Shown here: piece by piece, positions 49,013-57,130 of the stretch
Layout of the letters: every line of letters starts with the position of its first letter
Numbering within the stretch: the first letter of the stretch is position 1
Origin: JACCZR01 sp035296565
GTDB lineage: Bacteria > Actinomycetota > Thermoleophilia > Solirubrobacterales > Thermoleophilaceae
Assembly (NCBI GenBank): GCA_035296565.1
Contig: DATHAQ010000028.1
Coordinates: forward strand, 62,001 to 126,000
Length of the DNA: 64,000 nt
Direction: 5' to 3'
Notes under the pieces: generated by a model
Databases searched by the model: none
Told to the model about the DNA's origin: nothing
The model's input: the letters and a program-made list of their open reading frames with translations, nothing else
Program-made: the position numbers and the translations under genes

Positions 49013-50470
49013 ATGACCGACCGAAACCGCTGGATAGCCCTCTACGTGCTGTGCACGGGAATGCTGATGATCGTGCTCGACGTGACCGTCGTGAACGTGG
49101 CGCTCCCGTCCATCCAGGACGACCTGGGCTTCTCGCAGTCGAGCCTGGCGTGGGTGGTCAACGCCTACCTGATCTCGTTCGGCGGCCTGCTGCTGCTGGC
49201 CGGCCGGCTCGGCGACCTGATGGGGCGCAGTCGCATGTTCCTGGCCGGCCTGGCCGTGTTCACCGTGGCCTCGCTGCTGTGCGGCCTGGCTCAAAGCCAG
49301 GAGGTGCTGGTGGCGGCCCGCTTCCTCCAGGGAGTCGGAGGCGCGATGACCTCCGCCGTGATTCTGGGCATGATCGTGACGATGTTCCCCGAGCCGCGGG
49401 AGCAGGCCAAGGCCATCGGCGTGTTCGCCTTCGTGGCCTCCGCCGGTGGCTCGATCGGCCTTCTGGCCGGCGGGGTGCTGACCCAGTCGATCAACTGGCA
49501 CTGGATCTTCTTCGTGAACGTCCCGATCGCGATCGTCACCGCCCTCTTGGCCCGGCGCCTGCTCGAGCGCGACGAGGGCATCGGCTTCGGCGAGGGCGCG
49601 GACGTGCCTGGCGCCGTGCTGATCACGAGCGCGTTGATGCTGGGCGTCTACACGATCGTCAAGCCCGCGGCCGACCTCGGCTGGGGCGACCCCCAGACCC
49701 TCGCGCTGGGCGCCGGCTCGCTGGCGCTGCTGGCGGCCTTCGTGGCCCGCGAGGCCAAGGCCGCCAACCCGCTGATGCCGCTGCGGCTGTTCCGCTCGCG
49801 CAACATGTCGGGCGCCAACGTGATCCAGGCCCTCTCGGTGGCGGGAATGTTCGGGATGTTCTTCCTGGGCTCCCTCTACCTCGAGCGCGTGCAGGGCTAC
49901 GACGCGCTGGAGATCGGCCTCGCCTTCCTGCCGGTGACGCTGGTCATGGGCACGCTGTCGGTGCGCTACTCGGAGCGGCTCGTGATGCGCTTCGGCACCC
50001 GCCAGACGCTGCTGCCCGGGATGGTGCTGATCGTGATCGGCCTGCTCCTGTTCACGCAGGCGCCGGTCGACGGCGACTACCTCACGCACGTGCTGCCTCC
50101 GATGGTGCTGTTCGGCTTCGGTGCCGGCCTGTCGTTCCCGGCGCTGATGAACATCGCCATGTCGGGCGCGACGTCGGAGGACGCGGGGCTGGCCTCCGGG
50201 CTGGTCAACACCTCCGCGCAGGTGGGAGGCGCCCTCGGCCTGGCCGTGCTGGCCACGCTGTCGGGCTCGCGCACCGAGGAGCTGGCGAAGGCCGGCGAGA
50301 ACGCGGGCTCGGCCCTCACACAGGGCTACCACCTCGCGTTCCTGGTCGGAGCCGTCCTGGTGGCGGTCGCCACCGTGGTAGCCGTGGTCGTCCTGGAGCC
50401 CGAGGACAGGGCTGCGACCGTGCACGACGGGCCACACCCTCGCCCCGAGCCCGCGCTCTCCGAGAGCTGA
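49013..50470 (+). CDS. MFS transporter, DHA2 (EmrB/QacA) drug-efflux family
   Basis: A 485-residue permease with about 14 helices. It carries the DHA2 motif C-like opening LYVLCTGMLMIVLDVTVVNV ALPSI, motif A GRLGDLMGRSRMF, and the GxxxGPxxGG-type region as AGGSIGLLAGGVLTQSINWH followed by WIFFVNVP. It exports drugs or toxic metabolites by proton antiport. ATG 49013 follows an AAAGGAGACG ribosome binding site. The 103-base upstream gap contains the palindrome GTTGATCAAC (48953-48962), a possible operator. Confidence 0.92.
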   Translation: MTDRNRWIALYVLCTGMLMIVLDVTVVNVALPSIQDDLGFSQSSLAWVVNAYLISFGGLLLLAGRLGDLMGRSRMFLAGLAVFTVASLLCGLAQSQEVLVAARFLQGVGGAMTSAVILGMIVTMFPEPREQAKAIGVFAFVASAGGSIGLLAGGVLTQSINWHWIFFVNVPIAIVTALLARRLLERDEGIGFGEGADVPGAVLITSALMLGVYTIVKPAADLGWGDPQTLALGAGSLALLAAFVAREAKAANPLMPLRLFRSRNMSGANVIQALSVAGMFGMFFLGSLYLERVQGYDALEIGLAFLPVTLVMGTLSVRYSERLVMRFGTRQTLLPGMVLIVIGLLLFTQAPVDGDYLTHVLPPMVLFGFGAGLSFPALMNIAMSGATSEDAGLASGLVNTSAQVGGALGLAVLATLSGSRTEELAKAGENAGSALTQGYHLAFLVGAVLVAVATVVAVVVLEPEDRAATVHDGPHPRPEPALSES

Positions 50471-50473
50471 GCG

Positions 50474-51100
50474 CTGGCCACCTACGCCCTCATCCACGGC
50501 GCGGCCGACTCGGGCGCCGCCTGGGGCCGTGTCGCCTCCGAACTGGAGGCGCGCGGCCACCGGGCGCTGGCCCCCGACCTGCCCTGCGACGACGTCTCGG
50601 CGGGCTGGGAGGAGCACGCGGCCGCCGTGTTCGACGCGGTGGGCGAGCCCCGCGACCTGCGGGTGGTAGCCCACTCCCTCGGCGGCTTCACCGCGGCCCT
50701 CGTGTGCTCACGGGTATCCGCGGAGTCGCTGACCTACGTCGCGGGGATGGTCCCCGAGCCCGGCGAGACGCTGATGGAGTACTTCGCGAACACCGGCACC
50801 CCGGAGAGCCCGGAGGACCCGATCGAGGCCTTCCTGGCCGACCTCCCCCGCCAGGAGGCCGAAGCGGCCCTGGCTGCGGCGCGGCCTCAGGTGGCGCCGG
50901 CGACGGGCGAGCCGGTTCCCATCGAGGGGCGGCCCGAGCTGCCCACCCGCTTCCTGCTCTGCCGCGAGGACCGCACCTTTCCGCCCGACTGGACCCGCGG
51001 CATGGTCCGCGAGAGGCTGGGCATCGTGCCCGACGAGATCGACGGCGCCCACTGCCCGTTCCTGAGCCGTCCGGCCGATCTGGCTGCCTACTTGGCATGA
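50474..51100 (+). CDS. Alpha/beta hydrolase, apparently starting at a CTG codon
   Basis: A 208-residue hydrolase: first strand ATYALIHGAADSGAAWGRVA (oxyanion HG), RVVAHSLGGFTAAL (nucleophile Ser), LCREDRTFPP (acid Asp) and IDGAHCPFLSRP (His). The frame is bounded by the MFS stop at 50468-50470. Between it and the first strand the only possible initiator is CTG 50474; the first GTG in frame (50627) would delete the whole N-terminal third, including the oxyanion loop. The gene thus starts three bases after the MFS stop and ends overlapping the next ATG. It resembles methylesterase/MEKHLA-type small hydrolases; the substrate is unknown. Confidence 0.82.
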   Translation: MATYALIHGAADSGAAWGRVASELEARGHRALAPDLPCDDVSAGWEEHAAAVFDAVGEPRDLRVVAHSLGGFTAALVCSRVSAESLTYVAGMVPEPGETLMEYFANTGTPESPEDPIEAFLADLPRQEAEAALAAARPQVAPATGEPVPIEGRPELPTRFLLCREDRTFPPDWTRGMVRERLGIVPDEIDGAHCPFLSRPADLAAYLA

Positions 51101-51654
51101 GGAAGCTCGTCTACTCGATGCTCGTCTCGCTGGACGGGTACGTCACCTCGCCCGACGGCGGGCTCGACTGGGCCCGCCCCGACGAGGACCTCCACCGCCA
51201 CGCCAACGACGAGCTCCGCGAGGCCGGCGCGGAGCTCTACGGCCGGCGCATGTGGGAGACGATGGCCGCGCACTGGCCGACCGCCGACCAGGACCCGGAG
51301 ATCTCCGAGTGGGAGCGCGAGTTCGCGCTGCTGTGGCAGGCCTCGGAGAAGGTCGTCTTCTCCTCCACGCTCACCGAGGTGGAGGGCGAGACCCGCCTGG
51401 TGCGCGAGGACGCGGTGGAGGAGATTCGCAAGCTCAAGGAGCAGCACGGCGGACCACTGGCCATCTCGGGCCCCACCGTCGCCGCGGCCGCGGTCCGCGC
51501 CGGCCTGGTCGACGAGTACCGGCTCTACCTGCACCCCGTCGTCCTGGGCGGAGGGCTGCGCTACCTGCCCGACCTGGACGAGTCGCTCGAGCTCGAGCTC
51601 GCCGAGGAGCGGCGCTTCGATTCGGGGGTCACCTACCTCCGCTACTTGGCTTAG
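51097..51654 (+). CDS. Dihydrofolate reductase/RibD C-terminal-like protein
   Basis: A 185-residue protein of the RibD_C/DHFR-like group: RKLVYSMLVSLDGYVTSPDG, ELYGRRMWETMAAHWPTADQ, KVVFSSTLTEVEG, GPLAISGPTVAAAAVRAGLV and LYLHPVVLGGG. These NADPH-dependent reductases act on varied substrates in secondary or xenobiotic metabolism. ATG 51097 overlaps the hydrolase stop by four bases, so MFS, hydrolase and reductase form one translationally coupled set. Confidence 0.88.
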   Translation: MRKLVYSMLVSLDGYVTSPDGGLDWARPDEDLHRHANDELREAGAELYGRRMWETMAAHWPTADQDPEISEWEREFALLWQASEKVVFSSTLTEVEGETRLVREDAVEEIRKLKEQHGGPLAISGPTVAAAAVRAGLVDEYRLYLHPVVLGGGLRYLPDLDESLELELAEERRFDSGVTYLRYLA

Positions 51655-51665
51655 TCTCGGCGCCC

Positions 51666-52160
51666 GTGCGTGCGCGGGCCACCGAGCCGGGGACGGGCCG
51701 CCGGGCCGCCCCGGCGATCTACGGCCAGATCCTCAGCACCGCGGTGGTCGCCACGCTGTCCGAGGACCCCGACTACGCAGTCTCCGACGTGCTGATCGCG
51801 GTGATCGTGACCACGATCGTCTTCTGGCTGGCGCACGTGTACGCGGAGTCCACCGCACGGCGGCTCACCATGGACCGCAACCTGCAGCTGGAGGAGATCG
51901 TGACGGTGGGACGCGAGGAGGGGACGATGGTCCTGGCCGCCATCCCCACCGTGCTCGTCCTGAGCCTCGCCGCGTTCGAGGCCTTCGGCCGCACCCTCGC
52001 GCTGGACCTGGCCCTCGCCCTCGGCATCGCCGAGCTGGTCGGCCTGGGCTTCGTCATCGCCCGCCGGTCGGGCTTCCGCTTCTGGGGCAGTGTGGGCTCA
52101 GTGCTGCTGACGGCCTCCTTCGGCGTGATCATCGTGGCGCTGAAGGTCGCCGTCCACTAG
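51666..52160 (+). CDS. Four-helix membrane protein of unknown function
   Basis: A 164-residue protein with four hydrophobic segments (VLIAVIVTTIVFWLAHVYA, TMVLAAIPTVLVLSLAAFEA, LALDLALALGIAELVGLGFV and VLLTASFGVIIVALKVAV). Its first part, AIYGQILSTAVVATLSEDPD, and the AHVYAESTARR segment recur in actinobacterial membrane proteins, as far as I recall. GTG 51666 is the chosen start, eleven bases after the reductase gene. The 3' end overlaps a convergent redoxin by four bases. Confidence 0.75.
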   Translation: MRARATEPGTGRRAAPAIYGQILSTAVVATLSEDPDYAVSDVLIAVIVTTIVFWLAHVYAESTARRLTMDRNLQLEEIVTVGREEGTMVLAAIPTVLVLSLAAFEAFGRTLALDLALALGIAELVGLGFVIARRSGFRFWGSVGSVLLTASFGVIIVALKVAVH

Positions 52161-52660
52161 CGCTTCCACTTCACGCTGCAGCCGATCGGGTCGGTCCGTG
52201 CCGTCTCGGGCGCCCGGCCCTCGAGTACGGCGTCGAGCGCGTCGCGAAGCCAGCGGGCGTCCTGGCCGGGGTCCGAGTGGTCGGCGTCGGGCGCCCCGCG
52301 GTAGACAACATCGCGGTCGGCGTCGAGCACGAACACGTCCGGTGTGGTCTTCGCGCCGTAGGCGCGCGCGACGTCCTGCGACTCGTCGCGCAGGTAGGGC
52401 GCCGGCCACGGGCCCTCGGCGGCCACGCGCTCGCGCATGGCATCGAGCGAGTCGCGCGGGTAGCGGTCGGCGTCATTGGGGTTGATCAGCAGCGTTCGCA
52501 CGCCGCGCTCGGCGTAGTCCTCGGCCACCGCCAGCAGCCGGTCGTGCCATCGCAGCGCGTAGGGGCAGTGGTTGCAGGTGAAGGCCACCACGGTCACGCC
52601 TTGGGGGCCGTGCTCTTCGCCGTCTGTGTCCGGAAGCGTGAAGTCAGGCGCTGTGCTCAA
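52157..52660 (-). CDS. Redoxin (AhpC/TSA-like thioredoxin-fold) protein
   Basis: A 167-residue protein: APDFTLPDTDGEEHGPQGVT, VVAFTCNHCPYALRWHDRLL (CNHC active-site pair), DESQDVARAYGAKTTPDVFV and GCSVKWKR at the end. This matches thioredoxin-fold peroxiredoxin-like proteins with an NHCPY motif. It reduces peroxides or disulfides in the cytoplasm. It starts inside the 3' end of the preceding gene (17-base overlap). Confidence 0.88.
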   Translation of the reverse strand: MSTAPDFTLPDTDGEEHGPQGVTVVAFTCNHCPYALRWHDRLLAVAEDYAERGVRTLLINPNDADRYPRDSLDAMRERVAAEGPWPAPYLRDESQDVARAYGAKTTPDVFVLDADRDVVYRGAPDADHSDPGQDARWLRDALDAVLEGRAPETARTDPIGCSVKWKR

Positions 52661-52973
52661 GGTTCCTCCTCAGCACGTCTCGCAGGTCCTGGGGGTCGGG
52701 GACGGGCGACACCCGCCCGTCGCGCAGGGTGTAGACGCGGCAGCTGAGCCCGTAGGCCTCGTCCTCGGGCGGCGGGACGACGTCGCGGCCGTCCACCCGG
52801 ATCGTGGGCGAGCCGATGAAGCGCTCTCGCGCCGCGTCCTCGTCGTCCGCGACCTCGCGGACCTCGACGCTGGCAGGGTTCAGCCCGAGCTCGTCCATGG
52901 CCTCGCGCAGGTCGGCGAGCGCCTCGGGGTGAGACGGACAGCCGTCCCACCAGAGCAGCTCGACACGGGTCAC
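52644..52973 (-). CDS. Small thioredoxin-fold-like protein
   Basis: A 109-residue protein: TRVELLWWDGCPSHPEALAD with a single Cys-Pro-Ser-His at the position of a thioredoxin CxxC, then RFIGSPTIRVDGRDVVPP (cis-Pro SPT) and a conserved Cys in YGLSCRVYTL. It looks like the thioredoxin-like proteins found near mercury or alkylmercury genes, but no such gene is here. The redox mechanism would have to use one N-terminal cysteine. It is coupled to the following redoxin gene. Confidence 0.78.
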   Translation of the reverse strand: MTRVELLWWDGCPSHPEALADLREAMDELGLNPASVEVREVADDEDAARERFIGSPTIRVDGRDVVPPPEDEAYGLSCRVYTLRDGRVSPVPDPQDLRDVLRRNLEHSA

Positions 52974-52982
52974 TGCTTTCTC

Positions 52983-53804
52983 CTAAGGCTCCTTCTCTGG
53001 GTCGGGCTGCACGTTGACGACCGTCTCGATCCACTCGGTCGTGTCCCGAAGCACGTCGTCCCTGTTGGTCTCGTTGAAGATCTCGTGGCGCGCGCCGGGG
53101 TAGTGGCGCACGCTGACCTCGGCGTTGGGCAAGTGCTCCAGCAGGCGCCGGCTCCCCTCCAGCGGGACGAGCTGATCCGCCTCGCCGTGCTGCCAGAGCA
53201 CGGGTCCCCGGACGCGCTGTGCGTCGAGCGCCGCGTCGAGCAGCGCCGTCGCCATGGCGGCAAGCATCTCCCGTCTGAAGCCGCCGTGGTAGACGAGCGG
53301 ATCGGCGGCGTACGCCTGCTGCACGGATTCGTCTCGGGAGAGCACCGCGATGTCGACGGGGATCTCGGGCAGGGGATCCAGGGCCAGGAGCGCTCCTGTC
53401 CCGGGATTGCCCACGAGCGGCGCGGCGAGCACCAATCCGGCGAGCCCTTCGCCCTGGCGCTGCGCGTATCTGGTGGCGATCAGGCCGCCCATCGAATGGG
53501 CCACCACCACGAGCGGGCAGCCGACGTGCTCGGCGCGCGCCTCCTCGACCAGCAGGTGGAGGTCCCCGACCACAGGCTCGAAGTCGGTGATCAAGGCAGG
53601 CTCGCCCTCTGAGCGCCCATGGCCCACGTGGTCGAGCCCGTAAACCGCCGCTCCCCGCTCGGCGAAGGCGTCCGCTACGTGGTCGTAGCGGCCGATGTGC
53701 TCGCCGTATCCGTGCGCGATCACGACCAAGTGGCTCGGATCCGCGCGCTCCCACGTCCGCACGTGCAGCGAGCCGGCGTGGCCTTGAAGAGGTCGCTCGT
53801 TCAT
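52983..53804 (-). CDS. Alpha/beta hydrolase, monoacylglycerol lipase-like
   Basis: A 273-residue serine hydrolase: VVIAHGYGEHIGRYDHVADA (HGxGEH oxyanion motif of monoglyceride lipases), VYGLDHVGHGRSEGEPALI, VVAHSMGGLIATRYA (Ser), HGEADQLVP (Asp) and YPGARHEIFNE (His). It probably hydrolyses monoacylglycerol or a lysophospholipid. It precedes the two redoxin genes on the same strand, nine bases apart, which makes co-transcription likely. Confidence 0.9.
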   Translation of the reverse strand: MNERPLQGHAGSLHVRTWERADPSHLVVIAHGYGEHIGRYDHVADAFAERGAAVYGLDHVGHGRSEGEPALITDFEPVVGDLHLLVEEARAEHVGCPLVVVAHSMGGLIATRYAQRQGEGLAGLVLAAPLVGNPGTGALLALDPLPEIPVDIAVLSRDESVQQAYAADPLVYHGGFRREMLAAMATALLDAALDAQRVRGPVLWQHGEADQLVPLEGSRRLLEHLPNAEVSVRHYPGARHEIFNETNRDDVLRDTTEWIETVVNVQPDPEKEP

Positions 53805-53856
53805 GGGGTGGCTCAGGGATCCGCCAGGCGAAGGTGTAGGGCGGGTACCTACCCGG

Positions 53857-55323
53857 CTAGAGGTTGACGGCGACGTACTTGGTCTCGAGGTACTCGGCGA
53901 TGCCCTCGTTGCCGCCCTCGCGGCCCACGCCGGACTGCTTCCAGCCTCCGAAGGGCGCGCCGGCGTTGGAGACCAGGCCCTGATTGAGGCCGATCATCCC
54001 GGTCTCGAGGCGCTCACAGACGCGGAAGGCGCGCTTGAGGTCGTTGGTGTAGACGTAGGCCACGAGGCCGAACTCGGTGTCGTTGGCCGCAGCCACCGCC
54101 TCATCCTCGTCGGAGAAACCCTTGACCGGCGCGACCGGGCCGAAGATCTCCTCCTTGAGCAGCTTGGCGTCGTCGGGGATGTCGCTGAGCACCGTGGGCT
54201 CGTAGAAGTAGCCGCTCCCGTCCACGCGTGAGCCGCCGACGACGGTCGAGGCCCCCCTGCCGGTCGCGTCGTCCACCAGCTCGGCCACCTTGCCGCGCTG
54301 GTCATCGTCGATCAGCGGGCCGACCTCGACACCCTCCTCGGTGCCGCGGCCGACCTTCATCGCGCCCATGCGCTCGCCCAGCTTGGTGGCGAACTCGTCG
54401 GCCACCGCGCCGGCCGCGTGGAAACGGTTGGCCGAGGTGCAGGCCTCGCCCACGTTGCGCATCTTGGCGATCATCGCGCCCTCGACGGCGGCGTCCACGT
54501 CGGCGTCGTCGAAGATCAGGAAGGGGGCGTTGCCGCCCAGCTCCATCGAGGTCTTGAGGATGTTCTGCGCGGCCTGCTCCATCAGGCTGCGGCCCACCTC
54601 GGTGGACCCGGTGAAGGTCAGCTTGCGCAGCCGCGGGTCCTCGATCAGCGGGCCCATGGTCGAGCCCGACGAGGAGCTCGTGATCACGTTCAGCACTCCG
54701 GGCGGGAGCCCGCACTCGTGCAGGATCTCGGCCAGCGCGAGCATCGACAGCGGCGTCTGCTGCGCGGGCTTCATCACCATCGTGCAGCCTGCCGCCACGG
54801 CGGGGCCGATCTTGCGCGTGCCCATCGCCGTGGGGAAGTTCCAGGGGGTGATCATCAGGCAGGGCCCCAGCGGCTGGCGCATCACCAGCACGCGGCCCGC
54901 GCCGTTGCCGGCGGTCTTGTAGTAGCCGTCCAGGCGCAGGGCCTCGCCGGCGAACCAGCGGAAGAACTCGGCCGCGTAGGCGATCTCGCCCTTGGACTCG
55001 GTGATCGTCTTGCCCATCTCGAGCGTCATCAGCAGCGCCAGGTCCTCGGCGCGTTCGTTGAGCGCCTCGAAGGCCTTCTGCAGGATCTGGGAGCGATCGT
55101 TGGGAGCGCTCGCGGCCCACTCCTCGCGCGCCTCGTGCGCGGCGGTGAGGGCGGCCTTGGCGTCCTCCGCCGTGCCGTCGGCGACCTCGGTCAGCGTCTC
55201 GCCGGTCGAGGGGTCCTCCACCGGCAGCTTGTCGCCCCCGGAGGCGTCGCGCCACTCGCCGCCGATCCACAGCTGCTTGGGGACGCGCTCGACGACTTCC
55301 TGTTCCCTGGTGGCGACGCTCAT
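53857..55323 (-). CDS. Aldehyde dehydrogenase, succinate-semialdehyde dehydrogenase type
   Basis: A 488-residue NAD(P)-dependent enzyme: MITPWNFPTAMGTRKIGPAV, LTFTGSTEVGRSLMEQAAQN, the general base in SMELGGNAPF, the catalytic Cys in NVGEACTSANRF and FGPVAPVKGFSDEDEAVAAA. Overall it is closest to GabD-type succinate-semialdehyde dehydrogenases, which convert succinate semialdehyde to succinate; I cannot exclude another aldehyde. The start is ATG 55323. A repeat-containing gap separates it from the upstream acetolactate synthase-like gene. Confidence 0.92.
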   Translation of the reverse strand: MSVATREQEVVERVPKQLWIGGEWRDASGGDKLPVEDPSTGETLTEVADGTAEDAKAALTAAHEAREEWAASAPNDRSQILQKAFEALNERAEDLALLMTLEMGKTITESKGEIAYAAEFFRWFAGEALRLDGYYKTAGNGAGRVLVMRQPLGPCLMITPWNFPTAMGTRKIGPAVAAGCTMVMKPAQQTPLSMLALAEILHECGLPPGVLNVITSSSSGSTMGPLIEDPRLRKLTFTGSTEVGRSLMEQAAQNILKTSMELGGNAPFLIFDDADVDAAVEGAMIAKMRNVGEACTSANRFHAAGAVADEFATKLGERMGAMKVGRGTEEGVEVGPLIDDDQRGKVAELVDDATGRGASTVVGGSRVDGSGYFYEPTVLSDIPDDAKLLKEEIFGPVAPVKGFSDEDEAVAAANDTEFGLVAYVYTNDLKRAFRVCERLETGMIGLNQGLVSNAGAPFGGWKQSGVGREGGNEGIAEYLETKYVAVNL

Positions 55324-55385
55324 GCGCACGTTCTACCCGAAGGCGCCGGGCCTCAGTCCGCCGGGCGTGCACCCGGTCGCCCTTT

Positions 55386-55419
55386 CGAAAACTCGTCAGG
55401 CGGCTGAGCGTTTTTCCGG
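55386..55419. repeat. Dispersed palindromic element, copy 3
   Basis: CGAAAACTCGTCAG-GCGG-CTGAGCGTTTTTCCGG, an imperfect dyad with AT-rich outer arms. The TCAG-N4-CTGA core and CCGGACGGGTGCC right flank match the copies at 14671 and 47377. It lies in the gap after the acetolactate synthase-like gene and before the aldehyde dehydrogenase gene. Confidence 0.7.
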
Positions 55420-55461
55420 ACGGGTGCCCCGTGTCGCGGGCCTGGCCGGCTCCGGTGCCCC

Positions 55462-57108
55462 CTAGGTGGCCACCGTCTCGGCGCCCAGCTCCTCGGAGAT
55501 CGCCACGTCGATCGAGTAGTCGATCGGCAGCACGACCACGGTGGGGCCGTCGTGCGCCAGCGCCTCGCGCAGCCGCCGGGGGAAGTCCTCGGCCGACTCG
55601 CAGCGCCACGCGGGTAGCCCGAAGGCGTGCGCGAGCTGCACGAAGTCGGGGTTCGTGAAGTCCGTCCCGAAGTGGTCGCCGAACTTCTTGTCCTGCTTCC
55701 AGACGATCGAGCCGAACTGCTCGTTCTCCCAGATCACGTTCACGAAGGACGTGCGCAGCCGCTTGGCGGTCTCGAGCTCCTGGAAGTTCATGAGAAAGCC
55801 GCCGTCGCCGTTGACGGTGACCACGTTGCGGTCCGGGTGCACCAGCTTGGCCGCGATCGCGGCGGGAAGCGCGAAGCCCATCCCCGCCAGGCCGTTGGCG
55901 ATCAGGCAGGTGTTCGGCTCGTGGGCCGGGAACATGCGCCCGATCCACAGCTTGTGCAGGCCGACGTCGGAGATGAGGACGTCGTCGTCGCCCAGCACCT
56001 GCCGGATCTCGTACAGCGCGCGCGGCGGCTGCATGGGGAAGGAGTCGTCGTCGCGGGCGGCCTCGAGCCGGCCCATCACCACGTCGCGCAGGCGCGAGGA
56101 GCCGCCGCCGGGGCCGAGGCCGGTGCACTCGTGGGTCAGGCGTTTGAGGATCCGGTTGATGTCGCCCACCAGGTCGACGTCGGTGACGAAGTACTCGTCG
56201 ACCTCCACGGGGACGGTGTCGATGTAGACGATGGTCTTGTCGCGCTTGTCGTTCCAGTGCTCGGGCGAGTGTTCGACGAGGTCGAAGCCGACGCTGATCA
56301 CCACGTCGGCCTCGGCGAAGCCCGCCATCTCGTAGTCGCCGGCCTGCAGGCCGACGGCGCCGAGGGCGTTGTCGCCGCGGTTGTCGATCAGGCCCTTGCC
56401 CATGAACGTCTCGGCCACGGGGATGCCGGTCACCTCGGAGAACTGGCGCAGCGCTGCACTGGCCCCTACCCGCACGGCGCCGTTGCCGGCCAGCACGATC
56501 GGGGCGCTGGCGTTGCGGATCAGCTCGGCCGCCCGAGCGATCTCGTCGCCCGAGGGCTCGGGGTGCCGCAGCCGCTCGCTCACCGGGATCGGCTCGGTGT
56601 CGACCTCCTCCTCCATCACGTCCTCGGGGATCTCGATGTGGGTGGGGCCGGGCTTCTGCTGCTGGGCGACCTTGAATGCCTTGCGGACGACCTCGGGGAT
56701 GATCCGGGGGTTGTTCAGACGGGCGTTCCACTTGGTGATCGGCCGCAGCACGCTGAGGATGTCGATGTACTGGTGCGACTCCTTGTGCATGCGCTCGAGG
56801 TCGCCCTGGCCGGTGAGGGCCACCAGCGGCGCGGAGTCGAGGTAGGCGTCGGCGACCGACGTCGTGAGGTTCATGGCCCCCGGGCCCAGCGTGCCCAGGC
56901 AGACCCCGGCGCGGCCGGTCAGCCGCCCGTAGACGTCGGCCATGTAGCCACCGCCCTGCTCGTGGCGGACCGGCACGAACTCGATCTCCGAGCGCGCGAG
57001 CGACTCGTTGAGGTCGACGGTCTCCTCGCCCGGGATGCCGAACACGTGGCGCACGCCCTCGTTCTCCAGGCACTCGACGAAGAGGTCGGAAGCCTTGCGC
57101 TTGGCCAC
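55462..57108 (-). CDS. Thiamine-diphosphate enzyme, acetolactate synthase large-subunit-like
   Basis: A 548-residue enzyme: VRHVFGIPGEETVDLNESLA (activating Glu), FVPVRHEQGGGYMADVYGRL, a central FAD/Rossmann-like domain (IVLAGNGAVRVGAS) and the TPP-binding motif NVVTVNGDGGFLMNFQELET. It matches the AlsS-type acetolactate synthase family, which needs no regulatory subunit and joins two pyruvates. GTG 57108 gives the usual start (VAKRKASDLFVECL); GTG 57120 adds four residues. No ilvN or ilvC is nearby, so a catabolic role is plausible. Confidence 0.9.
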   Translation of the reverse strand: MAKRKASDLFVECLENEGVRHVFGIPGEETVDLNESLARSEIEFVPVRHEQGGGYMADVYGRLTGRAGVCLGTLGPGAMNLTTSVADAYLDSAPLVALTGQGDLERMHKESHQYIDILSVLRPITKWNARLNNPRIIPEVVRKAFKVAQQQKPGPTHIEIPEDVMEEEVDTEPIPVSERLRHPEPSGDEIARAAELIRNASAPIVLAGNGAVRVGASAALRQFSEVTGIPVAETFMGKGLIDNRGDNALGAVGLQAGDYEMAGFAEADVVISVGFDLVEHSPEHWNDKRDKTIVYIDTVPVEVDEYFVTDVDLVGDINRILKRLTHECTGLGPGGGSSRLRDVVMGRLEAARDDDSFPMQPPRALYEIRQVLGDDDVLISDVGLHKLWIGRMFPAHEPNTCLIANGLAGMGFALPAAIAAKLVHPDRNVVTVNGDGGFLMNFQELETAKRLRTSFVNVIWENEQFGSIVWKQDKKFGDHFGTDFTNPDFVQLAHAFGLPAWRCESAEDFPRRLREALAHDGPTVVVLPIDYSIDVAISEELGAETVAT

Positions 57109-57130
57109 GGCGCGGCACACTACACATGCA

